Assembly (NCBI RefSeq): GCF_036884655.1
Contig: NC_088348.1
Coordinates: forward strand, 28,681,001-28,745,000
DNA: 64,000 bases
Source of the DNA: Musa acuminata AAA Group
Taxonomy: Eukaryota > Streptophyta > Magnoliopsida > Zingiberales > Musaceae
Direction: 5' to 3'
Shown here: in pieces, positions 47,673-59,661 of the stretch
How positions within the stretch are numbered: position 1 is the first letter of the stretch
Layout: each line of letters starts with the position of its first letter
Program-made: the position numbers and the translations under genes
The notes under the pieces: model-generated
Seen by the model: only the letters and a program-made list of their open reading frames with translations
The model's database searches: none
Told to the model about the DNA's origin: nothing

Positions 47673-48371
47673 ATAGTCGACTAGTCCAACCTTCACCAAG
47701 ATATCCTAAACCTCATCTTCTCTAAGCTCTCCTCACCCGACCTCCTTCACTATACTAGTGTATGTGTCGCATGGTTAGGCGCTATTCGTGATCTTCATCG
47801 ATATTACCCTAAGCTTCACCACCAGAGCCCATAACTCGCATTCAGTGATAGCAGTGCCAACAAAGATAGTGCTAGTAGTGCCTTCGATGATCCTTTCGCT
47901 GCCCATTTCTTCAGCCTCTTGAGCAAATGGTGTACACCATCTCCGTCCTATGACCTCTAATCCGTTGCTATCTCACTGTGGGTTTCTCCCATAGGTGGCT
48001 GATTACTATTGATGAGTGATTCAATATACAACTATTGAACCCCATTAATGGTGCACAGATCAACATCCCCTTCATCCTCACCCTTGATCACATCGAACCA
48101 ATCTGCGACCTATGGGGGCACATTAGAGACCACACCTAAAACATTCACCATAACCAACGTCCTATAGAGGAGGTTCCGAGGCTTAACTTCATGGCCATGC
48201 TATCGTCGGATCCCTCACAAGAAGATTACACTCATCCACTACCCTTATGAAGGCATCTCCTTTGCTAGATCTAGCGACAATAAGTGGACAACCACTTATG
48301 ATAGTTTATAGATTGGACATCCATAATGGCACCTCCCGGTGAATATCTTATCTACGTATCTTTTTATTTTG

Positions 48372-48418
<47 letters not shown>

Positions 48419-48795
48419 GTATAACTTTTAGGTTTTCTTCCTTGGAATCCTTCTCGTATTAGGATTCCTTATTTTCCTAACACACTTACTTTAGGAATCC
48501 CAAATACTTTTTAATACTAACCATCTCAAAATATACTCTGTTTAGAAATAAATAAGCATATTATGTTTGACTACTTTTGTGATTCATGAATAAGGAAGAC
48601 TTTTACTTTTGTCTCTCTTGTATGCACTCTTTTTATGCAACAATCAATCTCTTTGTCTCTCTTGTAAAGATTTTCAGATCAAACCACATCTATTTCACTA
48701 GTGACTTCTGGTGGTGGAATGATCACCACAGAGAGAAATGTCGGGATGTAATCATCTATGACTTGGAGAACGATACCTTCTCATATATTTTGCGG
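47673..48795 (+). pseudogene. F-box/DUF295 pseudogene (left duplicate)
   Basis: Base-level copy of the gene at 56980. The start ATG has become ATA (47673-47675) and the following Trp codon a TAG. Indels shift the frame repeatedly in the first 500 bp. About 260 bp are missing near 48280, where the sequence jumps from the Asp-Asn-Lys-Trp-Thr region to the Tyr-Arg-Leu-Asp-Ile region. The exon 2 counterpart (about 48630-48795) is well kept, including FWWWNDHHREKCRDV, but its last 60 bp are deleted. The TATAAATA upstream is retained. Not expected to encode a working protein. Confidence 0.88.
48390..48417. repeat. (ATA)n microsatellite in the F-box pseudogene intron
   Basis: About nine uninterrupted AAT units. 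At the equivalent place the intact copy has TATG/CA repeats. Confidence 0.9.
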
Positions 48796-48929
48796 TTTTG
48801 TAATAGCATCCACTTTTATCATTATACAATTTGTTACCTCATTTACTTTAGTAAAAATATTGTAAAGGATATTGCACACTTTTTAAATCTTTCGTCTTGA
48901 TGCTCATTTATTTTCTTTATTTCTCATTT

Positions 48930-50310
48930 AGTTTAGGGTTTAAGCATTCTCTTGGAGACGCACAAGAACATGCCCTCAGTAACAACTCTCTCTCTCTCTC
49001 TCTCTCCCTCTCTCTCTCATGCAGCTTCTTCTTCCTCCTCCGGAAGAAGCCAATGATATCTATATGTACAAGTGAGTCACAGAATCTTTTGCTTTCGATC
49101 ATTCTCGTCTCTGATCGGTTTGCCCACACCGAGTGGAAGGCTTCGCTCTCTAAGGTCTGTCTGGTATGATGGGTTATGGCCTTGAGCTTCTCCTAAAGAA
49201 TTATTCTTATTCAGTTTCAAGTCTTGTGTAATATGAATCCTGATCAGATGATGTGTATGTTTTGTTCGGAGCCTGCTTTATCTGATGTGTTTATATCAAT
49301 GTTGGTTTTGGCTGTTCCATATCTAACAATCCAACATCTCCTTGCACAGCTCGAAGATGTATAATTCATTGTACGTAAAAAAGAAGTTTGCACTGTTTCA
49401 AAGGGATTGTCTTTTTCATCACTTTAAAATATAAAGATTCGTTTATAAGTGAGATGATGAAGCATCATTTGTTCTCTCCAAGTATGGTAAGATATCTGAG
49501 GCCTTTTGGACCTCGTGATCTTGTCATCTAATGAGTCGTCATTCATCCCCCAAGAAATTATCTACTGTGGAATCTCCGCATGGTTTTATCCTACAAAGAA
49601 CTTCTTTCTTTGGCTTCCACACACCATCTTAGGCCAACCCTAACTGGTTCTAACAGGGAACATGTGGCAGGCACACTCGACCTCCACGTGTGCACAGCAA
49701 GTCCACAAACCATATTAGAAACTTTTAATGATTAGCACTGTCACATGTGAATGATCTAGGACGATCTTCTAATTAGTTACTCAAATTACCTAATTTTCTA
49801 CCACACTTATTAGTGGATGCGGTGGTGGACTATTGTGGGTTCCACTTGGGCTCAATCTGTAGTGGAACAGAGGGTGCGCGTAAAATCTTTACGCAGTGGA
49901 ACCCTCTTCTGTTGCACCAATAACATGATGCCACGTGTAACAATATTGATTTGTGGAACCCAATAACTCCTCTCCTCCAAAAGCCGGCTTCTTCCGATTT
50001 TTATTAAAAAAGGTTATTCCACGACTGAAGATCCTTGCAAATGTACCTGTTTTATTTTTGCCTTAAAAAGCTGGGCCCGAATACTGAGTAGATACAGCGA
50101 TCTATGATAATAGATTGACGAAAACATAAAAATATTATTTGTAGGTCCATTTTAATCAATATAATTTTGATCATAGACCTATTAAGTTTTTATTATTAGA
50201 GTCTTCTTACATCACATGTTAACTTATAATAAACTATTAATATAATAATATATATAATTTAATTTTAAAAAAAATTAATAATAGATAGATTTAAAACATA
50301 GACCAGTCAC
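48930..50310. other. Spacer, no gene recognised
   Basis: Contains a (CT)n tract at about 48988-49018 and otherwise ordinary AT-rich sequence. I see no exon with a recognisable product. Confidence 0.5.
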
Positions 50311-51215
50311 CTGATCAATTTCCTTCAAAATGAGTCTTTCCACGATCTGACGGGCGACACGCTAGCCTTGCCTCGACATTTGTCATAGAGGCACAAGTCT
50401 CTTAGCACCTACGATGGTCGAAAAGTCCACAATGGAGAGCCAATCCTCCGGGCCTAAAGAGGAAACCACCAATCGCATTACGCGCTTCAACATTCGAAAC
50501 TTCTCCCCTATCATGCCTTGGCTCATGTCTAACATCATCACCAGATCAATCGGGGTATAGAGAGGGGCGAAGGATCCTATCAGTAATGCTTTCACCTTCA
50601 GAGCCACCACATAACTTTGGTTTCTTTGCTCTTTCGACAGCAGGGCCGCCTGCGACATCACGCTCACAATGACGCATCAGCCTTGGACCTTGGTGTCGGC
50701 CACAAAGGACTCCGCCGTTAGTACAGTTAGTAGATCAGGCACGAGGGGCCACAAGGAGCCCACAGAACAAGTCCTCTTGTTCCATGTCCTCCGTCTCCTT
50801 GTCGTCGTCATAAGGTTCATCATCCTTGTCCTCGTTAGATACTTATGGCATAGGATTGAACCACACAACTCCTCTCTAGTTGGGCTACAACAAAAGCAGC
50901 AATAGCTCGTCAACCTTAGTAACGACAGTAGCGATGACGACGACAATTACTCTGTTCTCCCCCAACCGTTGTTCCCCACTTTTACTAGTGTTCCGGTTGT
51001 CATCATTAGTAGTTCTCATATTCAGGTTCTACTTCTCCATTTCTCTCATCACCCTTGTTCAACAGCGAGTGCATTATCTTCTTGGCAACAGAACACGAAA
51101 AGGAAGGGCACGTGGCGTTAAAAAGTGGAGCAAACAGGACAGACAAGGTTGGCGTGGATCTTAACATGGGCGACAATATAGGAAAAGTGTAAAGTGTGGG
51201 AGCACACCGTCATGA
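50310..51215 (-). pseudogene. WAV3-like (RING + VWA) E3 ubiquitin ligase pseudogene fragment
   Basis: Read on the - strand from 51215 down: a RING finger remnant (CSHTLHFSY then HANLVCPVC) at about 51200-51115, an acidic linker FNPMP-stop-VSNEDKDDEPYDDD at about 50850, then the start of a VWA domain, PIDLVMMLDMSQGMIGEKF then SLGPEDWLSIVDF, at about 50550-50420, ending in RVARQIVERL near 50340. Domain order matches plant WAVY GROWTH 3-type ligases, which act in root growth. Stops and frameshifts interrupt it, a RING Cys is replaced by Tyr, and the C-terminal half is absent. Confidence 0.8.
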
Positions 51216-51528
51216 AAATTAATTAGCTCCTCTTCACAAGGTTGATTAGGCAACCGATCTACATTTTCAAATCAATATATTATTTTTTAAACTTAAATTA
51301 TATATTATTATATCAATATTTTATTATGAATCAAATAAATTTAAATATTTATTAATTTAAACTTAATGAAAAAAATTATATATTATATATTTTAAAATAT
51401 AAAATTTTATACACGAGCAACCTATAAACACTTAAAAAGACCGGTGGTGAGCATGACACTTCCAATTGCCCTTTATTACTTCTCTGTCATCTGCGTCGAT
51501 TGCTGTTTCGGCGATCCCATCACTAATA

Positions 51529-51794
51529 TGGCCGCCGTCAGGGTTCTCCTCCGCGAGGATACGCCGTCGCGCGCGGCCTCCTCCCTGCCCACGGGCCGCC
51601 GGTCACCGCGGCTGCCCACTCCTCCCAGACCGACTCGGCGGCGGCCGCGTCTAAGCCTAAGCTTACCAAGACCTTCTCCATCTACCGATGTACGAGTGTA
51701 TTCTTTGCGCCTGCTGCTGGACCTCCTGCCCTAGCTGTTGGTGGAATCCTGAGGCCTATCTTGGGCCAGTTGCCCTCCTTCATGCCCATAGGTA
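51529..51794 (+). pseudogene. SDH2 (succinate dehydrogenase iron-sulfur subunit) pseudogene, 5' part
   Basis: The start MAAVRVLLREDTPSRAASS resembles an SDH2 mitochondrial presequence. After a +1 frameshift it continues as [14 protein letters not shown], the conserved start of the mature domain. It then jumps at a shared GATG to [20 protein letters not shown] and ALLHAHR, the [4Fe-4S] motif region. The ~130 residues between, with the plant-type [2Fe-2S] cysteines, are gone. A GT donor (GTATAA) follows at 51795. SDH2 normally carries electrons through complex II; this copy cannot. Confidence 0.88.
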
Positions 51795-52104
51795 TAACTT
51801 CTCGATTCATTTGAATTCTTTTTACATTGTTTGGTATAGCTTTGTTGATTCAAGTTTGCTGCTTGCTGATTGGTCTGTGACTGATTTCATTGTGAAATGA
51901 ATGAACTTTTGTTGTTTGGTATCATGTTATCATTATGTTGAGGAATAATGTTCGGCCTACCATCATGGGGTTGGAATGTCGATGATTATTATGAATTTAT
52001 TTTTTCTTTTTTGTGTCCTTGAGGTGGAAAGAGAAGAGTGGAATTTATAATTTTTCCAACTTAAGAGTTGATCTCTAGAGATCCATTTACTAGATGATAT
52101 CATA

Positions 52105-54050
52105 TGTAATCACATCAAATATTTAAGTTAGGAATTGATTTTCTTTCCTTACATGTTATTATAATTTAAGGAAATCTTAATTTACTTCCTTATATGTTGA
52201 TATGAATTAAGGAAATAACTAGTAAGTATTTCAAATATGATGATATCATATTTGGTAGTATATTAAATAAAAATAATTTATAAATACGAAAATTAAAAAT
52301 TTATTTCCCTTAATAGAGGCTCGCCTCCTCCTATTTAAAGGGGAGGGATCTCTCTCCTTCGTTCCTCACCTAGTCGAGCCTGGCAGCGGGAGGAACGAAG
52401 AGTTACACCCTGTTAACAAGAGAACGAGGAGTTACACCCTATTGACAAGAGGTAGGTTTCCCTACCTTTCTTAAAAGTTTTAGCTTTTATTTTGATTCTT
52501 TAAATGTTGAAAGTTTTATAGTTTGAAAAATGTGTATCAATTCTTTAAATGTCAATTTTTTTTGTATTAAAGTAATCAGTTAAAGTTTTCAAAATATTCT
52601 TTGACCCATGATTAAGGTTTTTATTGTAGAATTAAATATGTTAAAAAGGTATATGTTTTATATGATATATTTTCTGTATTACAGTTTATCTTTAATCTTA
52701 TCTGGATTAAAATCTTGTTAGACTAGAATATGTTATCTAAAATCCCTTTTTTTGATATTCTTTGATCTGAAATTTAAAATATATTATTCTGAATGATTTA
52801 AAATATGACTAGAATATGTTGAAATTTTATGTGTTGAAAACATGATTTTTATTTGAATTTAGAAAGCTATTTCCTTGTGTTAAAATTTATCTCTTAGTCC
52901 CTCTTTTAATGTCTTATGATTTCTAGTCAAATTGAGAATGTTATTTTTTTGTATTAAAGCTTTTCTCCTCATCTATCTTTTAATGCATTATTATGTTTTC
53001 ATTTATGTTGTTAATGGGTATATGCTATGACTAGTCCATGGGCCAGGGCTGGGCCAGTTTTATGTAATGCATGCTCAATTATGTATAATGCACATGACCA
53101 GTAGATGGACTGGCTCAATCTAGCCCAATATTATTGTTGAACTTGAGCCCAAATATTGATTGAATTAAACTAGACTTGATTAGTCTAGATCAATTCAGGG
53201 TGATTCCGAATTGATTGACTTATTCAAGTTAGTTTAACCTAAATTGAACTTAATCTAGTCTAAATTATACTAGTCTAGGGTGGTTCCAGACCAGTTAAAT
53301 AAGGATTAGAGATCAGTTCAGTTAGGCTCTAGTAAATCGAGTTCAATTCAATCGATTAAACTAGAGTTCAAGTCAATTGAGGGTTAATTTATATTATTTG
53401 ATATTGATGATTTTTGAAAGAGATGTTTTAAATATGTTATTTCATCCCGAAATGGATATGACCAGTGTGAGATTATATTCCTGCCGAGAGCAGGTAGGGC
53501 GATTCCCTTCGGGGATTAGCGAGCCGTCAGACGTGGCGGCTGGACGGTTCCTCCATCCGCTGTTGGGAGGAACGTGTCCCCACTTTGGCGGGTGTGGGAC
53601 ACCACTCCATCCGCTGTTGGGAGTGTGATATGAGTTTGCCTCCATCCGCTGTTGGGAGAACACAAACTCATCCCGTAGGATAAAGCCTCTCCATCCGCTG
53701 TTGGGGGAGTGCTTCTTCGGGTACTTGATATACGCCAATGGGATGATTGATTGAATTTTGATCATGTATTTATTTTGATTTGACTTTTGGGGTTCCTACT
53801 CAGCATTGCTGAATTTTCTTTGTTTTTAATTTTCAGAGCAGCCTCCCTCTAGTACTAAATCGGATTCCAGTGGAGAGCAAACCTTCCTCTACCGCTAGGT
53901 AGAGCCACTTGGATGACTCTTGAAGTTAACTTTTCTATTTGTAATTTGATGAATAAATAAATTGTAATAAATGGTTATAGATGATGAATAAAGTGATGTT
54001 TATTTATTTGGCCTGTGTGAAAAAAAAAAAAAAAAATTCAGGATGTGACA
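52105..54050 (+). mobile_element. Solo LTR (1946 bp) of an LTR retrotransposon
   Basis: Starts TGTAATCACATC and ends GATGTGACA, that is TG...CA with short inverted ends. It is flanked by the 5-bp direct repeat TCATA (52100-52104 and 54051-54055). The duplicated copy of this site at about 61095 shows the uninterrupted empty site. Inside are a TATTTAAA box at 52332-52339 and AATAAA signals near 53952 and 53986, as in a U3-R-U5 unit. No coding region, primer site or second LTR, so it is probably a product of LTR-LTR recombination. Confidence 0.85.
53551..53708 (+). repeat. Four copies of an 18-bp motif inside the LTR
   Basis: CTCCATCCGCTGTTGGGA (or one mismatch) starts at 53551, 53605, 53640 and 53689, with irregular spacing (54, 35, 49). 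Confidence 0.9.
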
Positions 54051-54101
54051 TCATATGTAAGCGAACATTAAAAAAAAGCCCAAATTTTGATTTCAAAATG
54101 A

Positions 54102-54105
<4 letters not shown>

Positions 54106-54176
<71 letters not shown>
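54106..54176. repeat. (TA)n microsatellite
   Basis: About 35 TA units in the duplicated SDH2 intron tract. The matching place in copy 2 (about 61143) has only ATTATTATTG. Confidence 0.95.
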
Positions 54177-54180
<4 letters not shown>

Positions 54181-54329
54181 CTAATCATGTAGGAGATTGA
54201 ATGTGCACTTGGTGTAGGGTTTTGAATAGGTTCTCTCTGTTAGAGCGTGGGATCTTCAGGATTGTTTTGAATGATCTTTATAATGCTTTATCACAATACA
54301 TTTTCATTGGTGTCATGTTTTGATTGACC

Positions 54330-55200
54330 ATTATTCTTATGGTTGTTGGTTCCCCACCCACGTCACACACACCACTTTGCTAATTGAAATTTCTTAAATT
54401 ACGTACATTTTTAATTATATTTATTTAGTAATTGTCTACTTTCTTGTTTTAATTTTGTGTTGACTATACTTTATGTATTTTTAAAATATTAAATATAGAT
54501 ATAATTATAATAGTTGATGTATCATATGAGAGACTTGATGCTTAACACTATGATAGATCCATAACTGAGGCATTGGATAACTCACCACTATCACATGTGT
54601 CATGTGGTAACAATCATATTAATATCATCATTCTTAACATCAATTATTATTTAAATTTTAAAATTATTAATTATTTTTAAATTTTATAATATAATTTTAA
54701 ATAAAAATTTTAAATTTATTAAATCATAAAATATGAGGTGTCTATTCCTTTAAAACCCTTAATTGACTTGAACAATAACTCAAATGATCTGATTGAGTTG
54801 AACCAAATAGGTTTTCAACTATATCCAAATTGAAACGACATCAAATTAACTTAAAACTGATCCAGAATCACCCCAAACAAATCTAATTGAATTTGAATTG
54901 GTCCAGTTTGGATTATATATATTTGAATTGGACAGAATTGGTTCAGTACATCCTGAACCAGTCTAAACTGATCAAACCAACAAAAGGGCCATCAGCTGGG
55001 CTGCTAAGGGGGGCACAAGCACTAGCCCATGTGGACCATGGGCCCAGTTCAAATCTGGGTTAAAACAGGGTTAGGTTGGGTTGCAAAGGCACAAACCAGG
55101 CCCAAATCATAGGGTCGGGCTCTGGACTGGTGTGCATGTGCAATCACATAGCCAACATGTGCACATACATAAGTGTTCCCTAAACATGTAATGCATCTAA
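54330..55200. other. Spacer with a possible inverted LTR-related fragment
   Basis: AT-rich to 54740. From about 54740 to 55100, - strand words such as GGGGTGATTCTGGATCAG and GGCCCATGG resemble the AGGGTGATTCCGAATTGA and GGGCCAG regions of the solo LTR (53040-53220). This is weak similarity, suggesting an older relative in opposite orientation. Confidence 0.35.
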
Positions 55201-55319
55201 TCATAACAAAATAAATAAATAAATAAATAAAAAGATAGATAAATAAAGCCCACGACATAGCTAACCAGGCCCTAAGCATCCCCTTTGTTCGTGATTTGTT
55301 AGCTTATTATAAAATGTTT

Positions 55320-56640
55320 GACTCACCTCACACGGCTAAAGAATCCCCAAGATAAAGAAACATCACAAGTGTCTGATCTAATCAAAGCATTTTTCTATGC
55401 ATGTGATGTGTATGCTTAGGATAAAAAGCATATGTCAAATGCAATCAATGCGTCTCTTTTACACGTGATACATTTTCTTAGGATAAAGAAGCATCTGAAG
55501 CTCCCGAGGCAACCAAAGTGTCTTCTTAGTATGTGATATATTCGTCTAGGAAAGAAAAAACATATGAAATGCTTGATCCAACTGACTATGCCTAAAGCTT
55601 CCTCGTTGCATGTGATGTGTTTCCCTAGGATAAAAAACTTTAAAGTGCTTGACATGACCTAAGCATTCCCTTTACTTATGATGCATCCATCTAGGATAAG
55701 AAAACATACGTAGGGTCCAACTCAATAGAAACATCTCATTTGTATTTGATGCTTCCATTGTAGATAGAAAATCATCTAAAACATCTAATATAATCATATC
55801 ATCCACTTGCATTTGATGCATCTGCCCAGTATAAAAAAAGTATTTAAAATGTTTAACATTGTCAACCAAACCCAAAGTATCCCATTTGCACGTGATACAT
55901 TCACAAAAAATTCTAAAGTATTCTACATGGCCATAGTGTGTCATTTGTGAGTGATGCATTTGCCGTAAAAAAAAAAAAGCTTCCAAAGTGCTCAATGTGG
56001 TCGGTTAGCTTGAAAGCATCACTTTTGGACATGATACTTTTATATAAGATAAAAAAAAAGCTCAATGTGACCAAAGTGTCAACTTTGCATATCAAAAAAA
56101 TATTTAAATCATCTAATGCAACTAAAGTATCCCCATTGCACATGATATTTTTGTTTAAGATAAAAAAGTAAGCAAGGTGTCTATCATGATCAAAACATCC
56201 TTTTTGTGCATGATGTGTGCGCCTCAGTTAAAGAAGTATCTAGAACATCTTATGCAATCATAATGTCCTCTATATACTTGATGCATCCACCTAAGACAAA
56301 GAAGTATCTAAAGCCTCCGATACAATCAAAGTATCCCTTTGTGCGCGATGCGTTTACTCAAGACAAAAAAAAATTTAAAGAATATGACATGATCAAAGTG
56401 TCACCTTAGATGTGATCAAAGTATCATCTTTTGTGCAAGATACATCCACTTAGAAGAAACAAGACATCATAGCTCCCAACATGACAAAAGCATCCCATTT
56501 GTGAGTTGTGTTTGCCCTAGACAAAAAAACATCTGAACCACCTAATGCTAATAAAACATTTCATGACTTTTGAGTTTCACAACCAAAACATCCCCTTCTA
56601 CTTTCTACATTAGCCTAGTACAAGATATAATACCACCTAA
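55320..56640. repeat. Degenerate ~70-bp tandem repeat array, copy 2
   Basis: Around 19 diverged units. The GTGAT or TGATGCAT word recurs near 55405, 55466, 55535, 55612, 55678, 55747, 55817 and 55892, that is every 61-77 bp. It ends about 340 bp before the F-box start codon. Confidence 0.8.
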
Positions 56641-56930
56641 TCATCTTAGAATATAGATAATAGATCCCAAAATGTATACTATGCTCTATAACATATAAGC
56701 TTATAACCAAGCACGGATAGAGGACAAATAATATGGCTATTATATTTAACCAATTTTGACATAATATATGGAGTCTAATCAATACTTGCTGTATGTGCCA
56801 CATCAGATTTTCAAATAGCCTAATGGATATGCTATATTAGCACATCATCTAAAGAGAATAAGTTACTATATAAGGCAGCTTCTATAGGGTTGTCGATTTT
56901 GTGTCAGAGTTGACTTGGATACAAGAAAAC

Positions 56931-56938
56931 TATAAATA
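56931..56938 (+). promoter_or_regulatory. Candidate TATA box of the F-box gene
   Basis: TATAAATA about 42 bp upstream of the ATG. It is retained in the pseudogene copy. If used, the 5' UTR would be very short. Confidence 0.5.
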
Positions 56939-56979
56939 TAAAGGGAGGGAGGGCTGCGAATCCTCATCTTTTCCACACT

Positions 56980-59089
56980 ATGGCTGACTGGTCCAATCTT
57001 CACTTGGATGTCCTAAACCTCATCTTTTCTGAGCTCTCCTTACCCGACCTCCTTCGCTGTACTGTTGTATGTGCCGCATGGTTACGCGCTATCCACGATC
57101 TTCGTCGATGCTGCCCCAAGCTTCACCACCAGAGCCCTTGGCTCGCATTCTGTGGTAGTGGTGGCAACAAAGGTAGTGCCTCTGATGACCCTTTCGCTGC
57201 CCACTTCTTTAGCCTCTCAGAGCAGAAGGTTTACACCATCCCCCTCCCACGACCTCCGATCCGTTATCGTCTCTTCGTGGGTTCCTCCCATGGGTGGCTG
57301 ATCACCATCGACAAACAGTTACAGATACAACTATTGAACCCCATCAATGGTGCACAGGTCAACTTCCCTTCCATCCTCACCTATGATCACATTGGGCACA
57401 TCCTCGACCCGTGGGGGCGCATCAGAAGCCACGCCTATAACATCTATTATGACCAACAACCTGTGGAGGATCTTCCTAGGCTCAACTTCAAGGCCATGCT
57501 ATCATCGGACCCCTCACGAGGAGACTACATTGTAACACTCATCCACTACCCCTATGGGGGCATCTCCTTTGCTAGGTCTAGTGACAACAAGTGGACGACG
57601 ATGTCGTTGCCTGGTCTCTACGAGGATGCCATCTTCTATAGGGATCAACTCTATGCGACATTTGATGGAAGGGTAGACATTTGGGACGACCTCGATCAAG
57701 AGTGGAAGACGGTGGTGCCTGAGCCAGAGTTGGTTGATATTTACCCCTTCTACTTTCCATTTTGGTTATTGGTTCAGACTCCCTCATGTGATCTCCTCCA
57801 TGTTCGAGGGAAGAAAGTCTTAATGGAGGAGCACAATGATGATACTGAAACTCTATTTATGATAGTTTATAGATTGGATATTCATAATGGCACCTCCTTA
57901 CAGGTCAACGTCTCATCTACATATCTCTTTATTTCGATTATATATGTATATATGCATATATGTATATGTATATATGTATATGTGTATATATGTATGCACA
58001 CACACACACACACATTAGGATTCCTTATTTTCCTTAGACCCTTGCTTTAGGTATCCCAAATGCTTTCCAATTCTAACCATCTCAAAATATTCTCTATCTA
58101 TAAATAAATAAACTTATTTTTTTTATCTACTTTTGTGACTCCTAAATAAAGAATACTTTTACTTCACACTTTTACTCGTCTTTGTTGCTCATCCTTGTTA
58201 AATCTCATACCACTTGTTAGGAACGAAAAAAATAAAACAAAAGCTTCTCACCTGATAAAACTTAATTATTCATCACGTGAGATCAATTGCAAAATAGTTG
58301 ACTTATCCTCTCTCAAATATAAAAAGTTTACACATCATCTCATATAAAGAATTTACATGTTTTATCTTACCCTCTCTAGAAACATAGAGAACACTTTCTT
58401 TGGGCAGTCTAGAGAGAAACCTAAGAGCATGCAAGTATTCCTCAAATCTTGTTCTTTGGACACTCTAGAGAGAAACCCAAGGGCACCCAAGTATTCCTCA
58501 CATCTTGTTTTCCATATGTCAAAACTTAGATATACAAGTAATATTTATAAAGGAAGCAAGTCCTATTTTTTAGGAATTCCTTATTCTCCTAGGAAACTTG
58601 GATAAAAAAAATTGAAATTAATTATTAATTCCAGCAATATATTTAGAGAGTCATCTCCTATCATCTTAAATTTTTAGAATCATTGAATCTATTACCCTTG
58701 CAGGTTGAACTTTGTATGTAATTTCATGAAACTTTAGGAATGGTTGGTCATCTAATTAAAATGTTTATCATGCTAGACTTTGGACCTTTCTGATATCAAA
58801 ATTGATTATTTTGATAAAACAGGTGAAGAATTTGGGAGAATATGCGCTCTTTTTATGCAACAACCAATCTCTTTGTCTCTCTTGTAAAGACTTTCTTGAG
58901 TTGACACCAAACCGCATCTATTTCACTAATGACTTTTGGTGGTGGAATAATCACCATAGAGAGAAATGCCGGGATGTAATCGTCTATGACTTGGAGAGCG
59001 ATACCTTCTCATATATTTTGCACTCTGATGCTCGTCTAAACATGCCACCTCCTATTTGGAACACTCCCAGTCCTCTACTCAGTGACTGA
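56980..59089 (+). CDS. F-box protein with DUF295 domain (SKIP23-like family)
   Basis: Two exons, 56980-57903 and 58823-59089, joined in frame (CAG then GTGAAG): 1191 nt, 396 residues. The F-box is at about residues 5-45 (LDVLNLIFSELSLPDLLRC then CAAWLRAI). The middle has DUF295-type repeats (GSSHGWLITID, LLNPINGAQVNFPS). Exon 2 gives the C-terminal DUF295 block: VKNLGEYALFLCNNQS, then FLELTPNRIYFTNDFWWW, then VYDLESDTFSYIL. Family role: the F-box binds SKP1 in an SCF ubiquitin ligase and the rest selects substrates; the substrate is unknown. Reading on past the donor (GTCAAC, a weak match to consensus) gives only a low-complexity tail of Tyr, Ile and His codons from intronic TA/TG/CA repeats, so splicing is favoured. 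It lies between the halves of a broken SDH2 gene. No disabling change seen. Confidence 0.85.
57940..58014. repeat. TATG/TA and (CA)n microsatellite in the F-box intron
   Basis: Compound repeat just after the splice donor. It explains the Tyr/Ile/His-rich tail of the read-through frame. Confidence 0.9.
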
Positions 59090-59653
59090 TAGGTGAGTCA
59101 AATATGTCATTCAATTTCATTTAGTTTAGAGGTTTTGTAATAGTATCCACTTTTATCATTATACAATTTGTTACCTCATTTATTTTAGTACAAATTTTGT
59201 AAAGGATAATGCACACTTTTTTTTCTGTAGTCTTGATGCTCATTTAGTTTCTTTATTTTGGATGTATGCTTGATGTCATAATGTAAGCAATCAACTGCTA
59301 TGGGGTTTTTCACCTATTTCTCATCTTAGTTTTGGATATACATTTTATTTTATTCTTGATTGGTTTAAGGTATTTTATAGGAATTAGTTAGGTCGAATTG
59401 AAACTCAATTTCATACCATAGCGAGTCTCAATGTTTTATAGTTTTTGCCTTCACAAAGATCAAACAATCTGGTATCAAGTTTGCATCCATAATCTTCTTT
59501 CTCGAAGGAAACATATTTATGAACACCACATGCAGATATGGGTCTAACAATAGTTGAACAACATTGAAAATACATGTAATGCAAATGACATCTTAAATTT
59601 TTCTAATTGGTTTATGTCATTCACTGTTCTTTTATTCATTTTGAGGAATGATA
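59090..59653. other. F-box 3' flank
   Basis: 3' UTR-like, T-rich DNA, partly matching 48790-48930 in copy 1. No further gene. Confidence 0.5.
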
Positions 59654-59661
59654 ATGTGTAC

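Larger units (their letters stand above)
45900..54330. repeat. Tandem segmental duplication, copy 1
   Basis: Copy 1 matches copy 2 (55200 to about 61310) in the same order: AAAT microsatellite (45910 / 55207), ~70-bp repeat array, F-box gene (47673 / 56980, offset 9307) and SDH2 intron tract (51938 / 60930, offset about 8990). After the solo LTR the offset falls to about 7050 (54056 / 61105), as expected from its 1946 bp. Copy 1 alone retains the WAV3-like and SDH2 5' fragments. Confidence 0.85.

Noticed and set aside
55672..56409. Several ORFs of 67-107 codons on both strands
   Set aside because: By-products of the ~70-bp repeat array; no conserved residues between copies beyond the DNA repeat.
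57904..58050. C-terminal extension of the F-box ORF
   Set aside because: Read-through of intronic TA/TG/CA repeats; the spliced exon 2 continues the DUF295 domain in frame.
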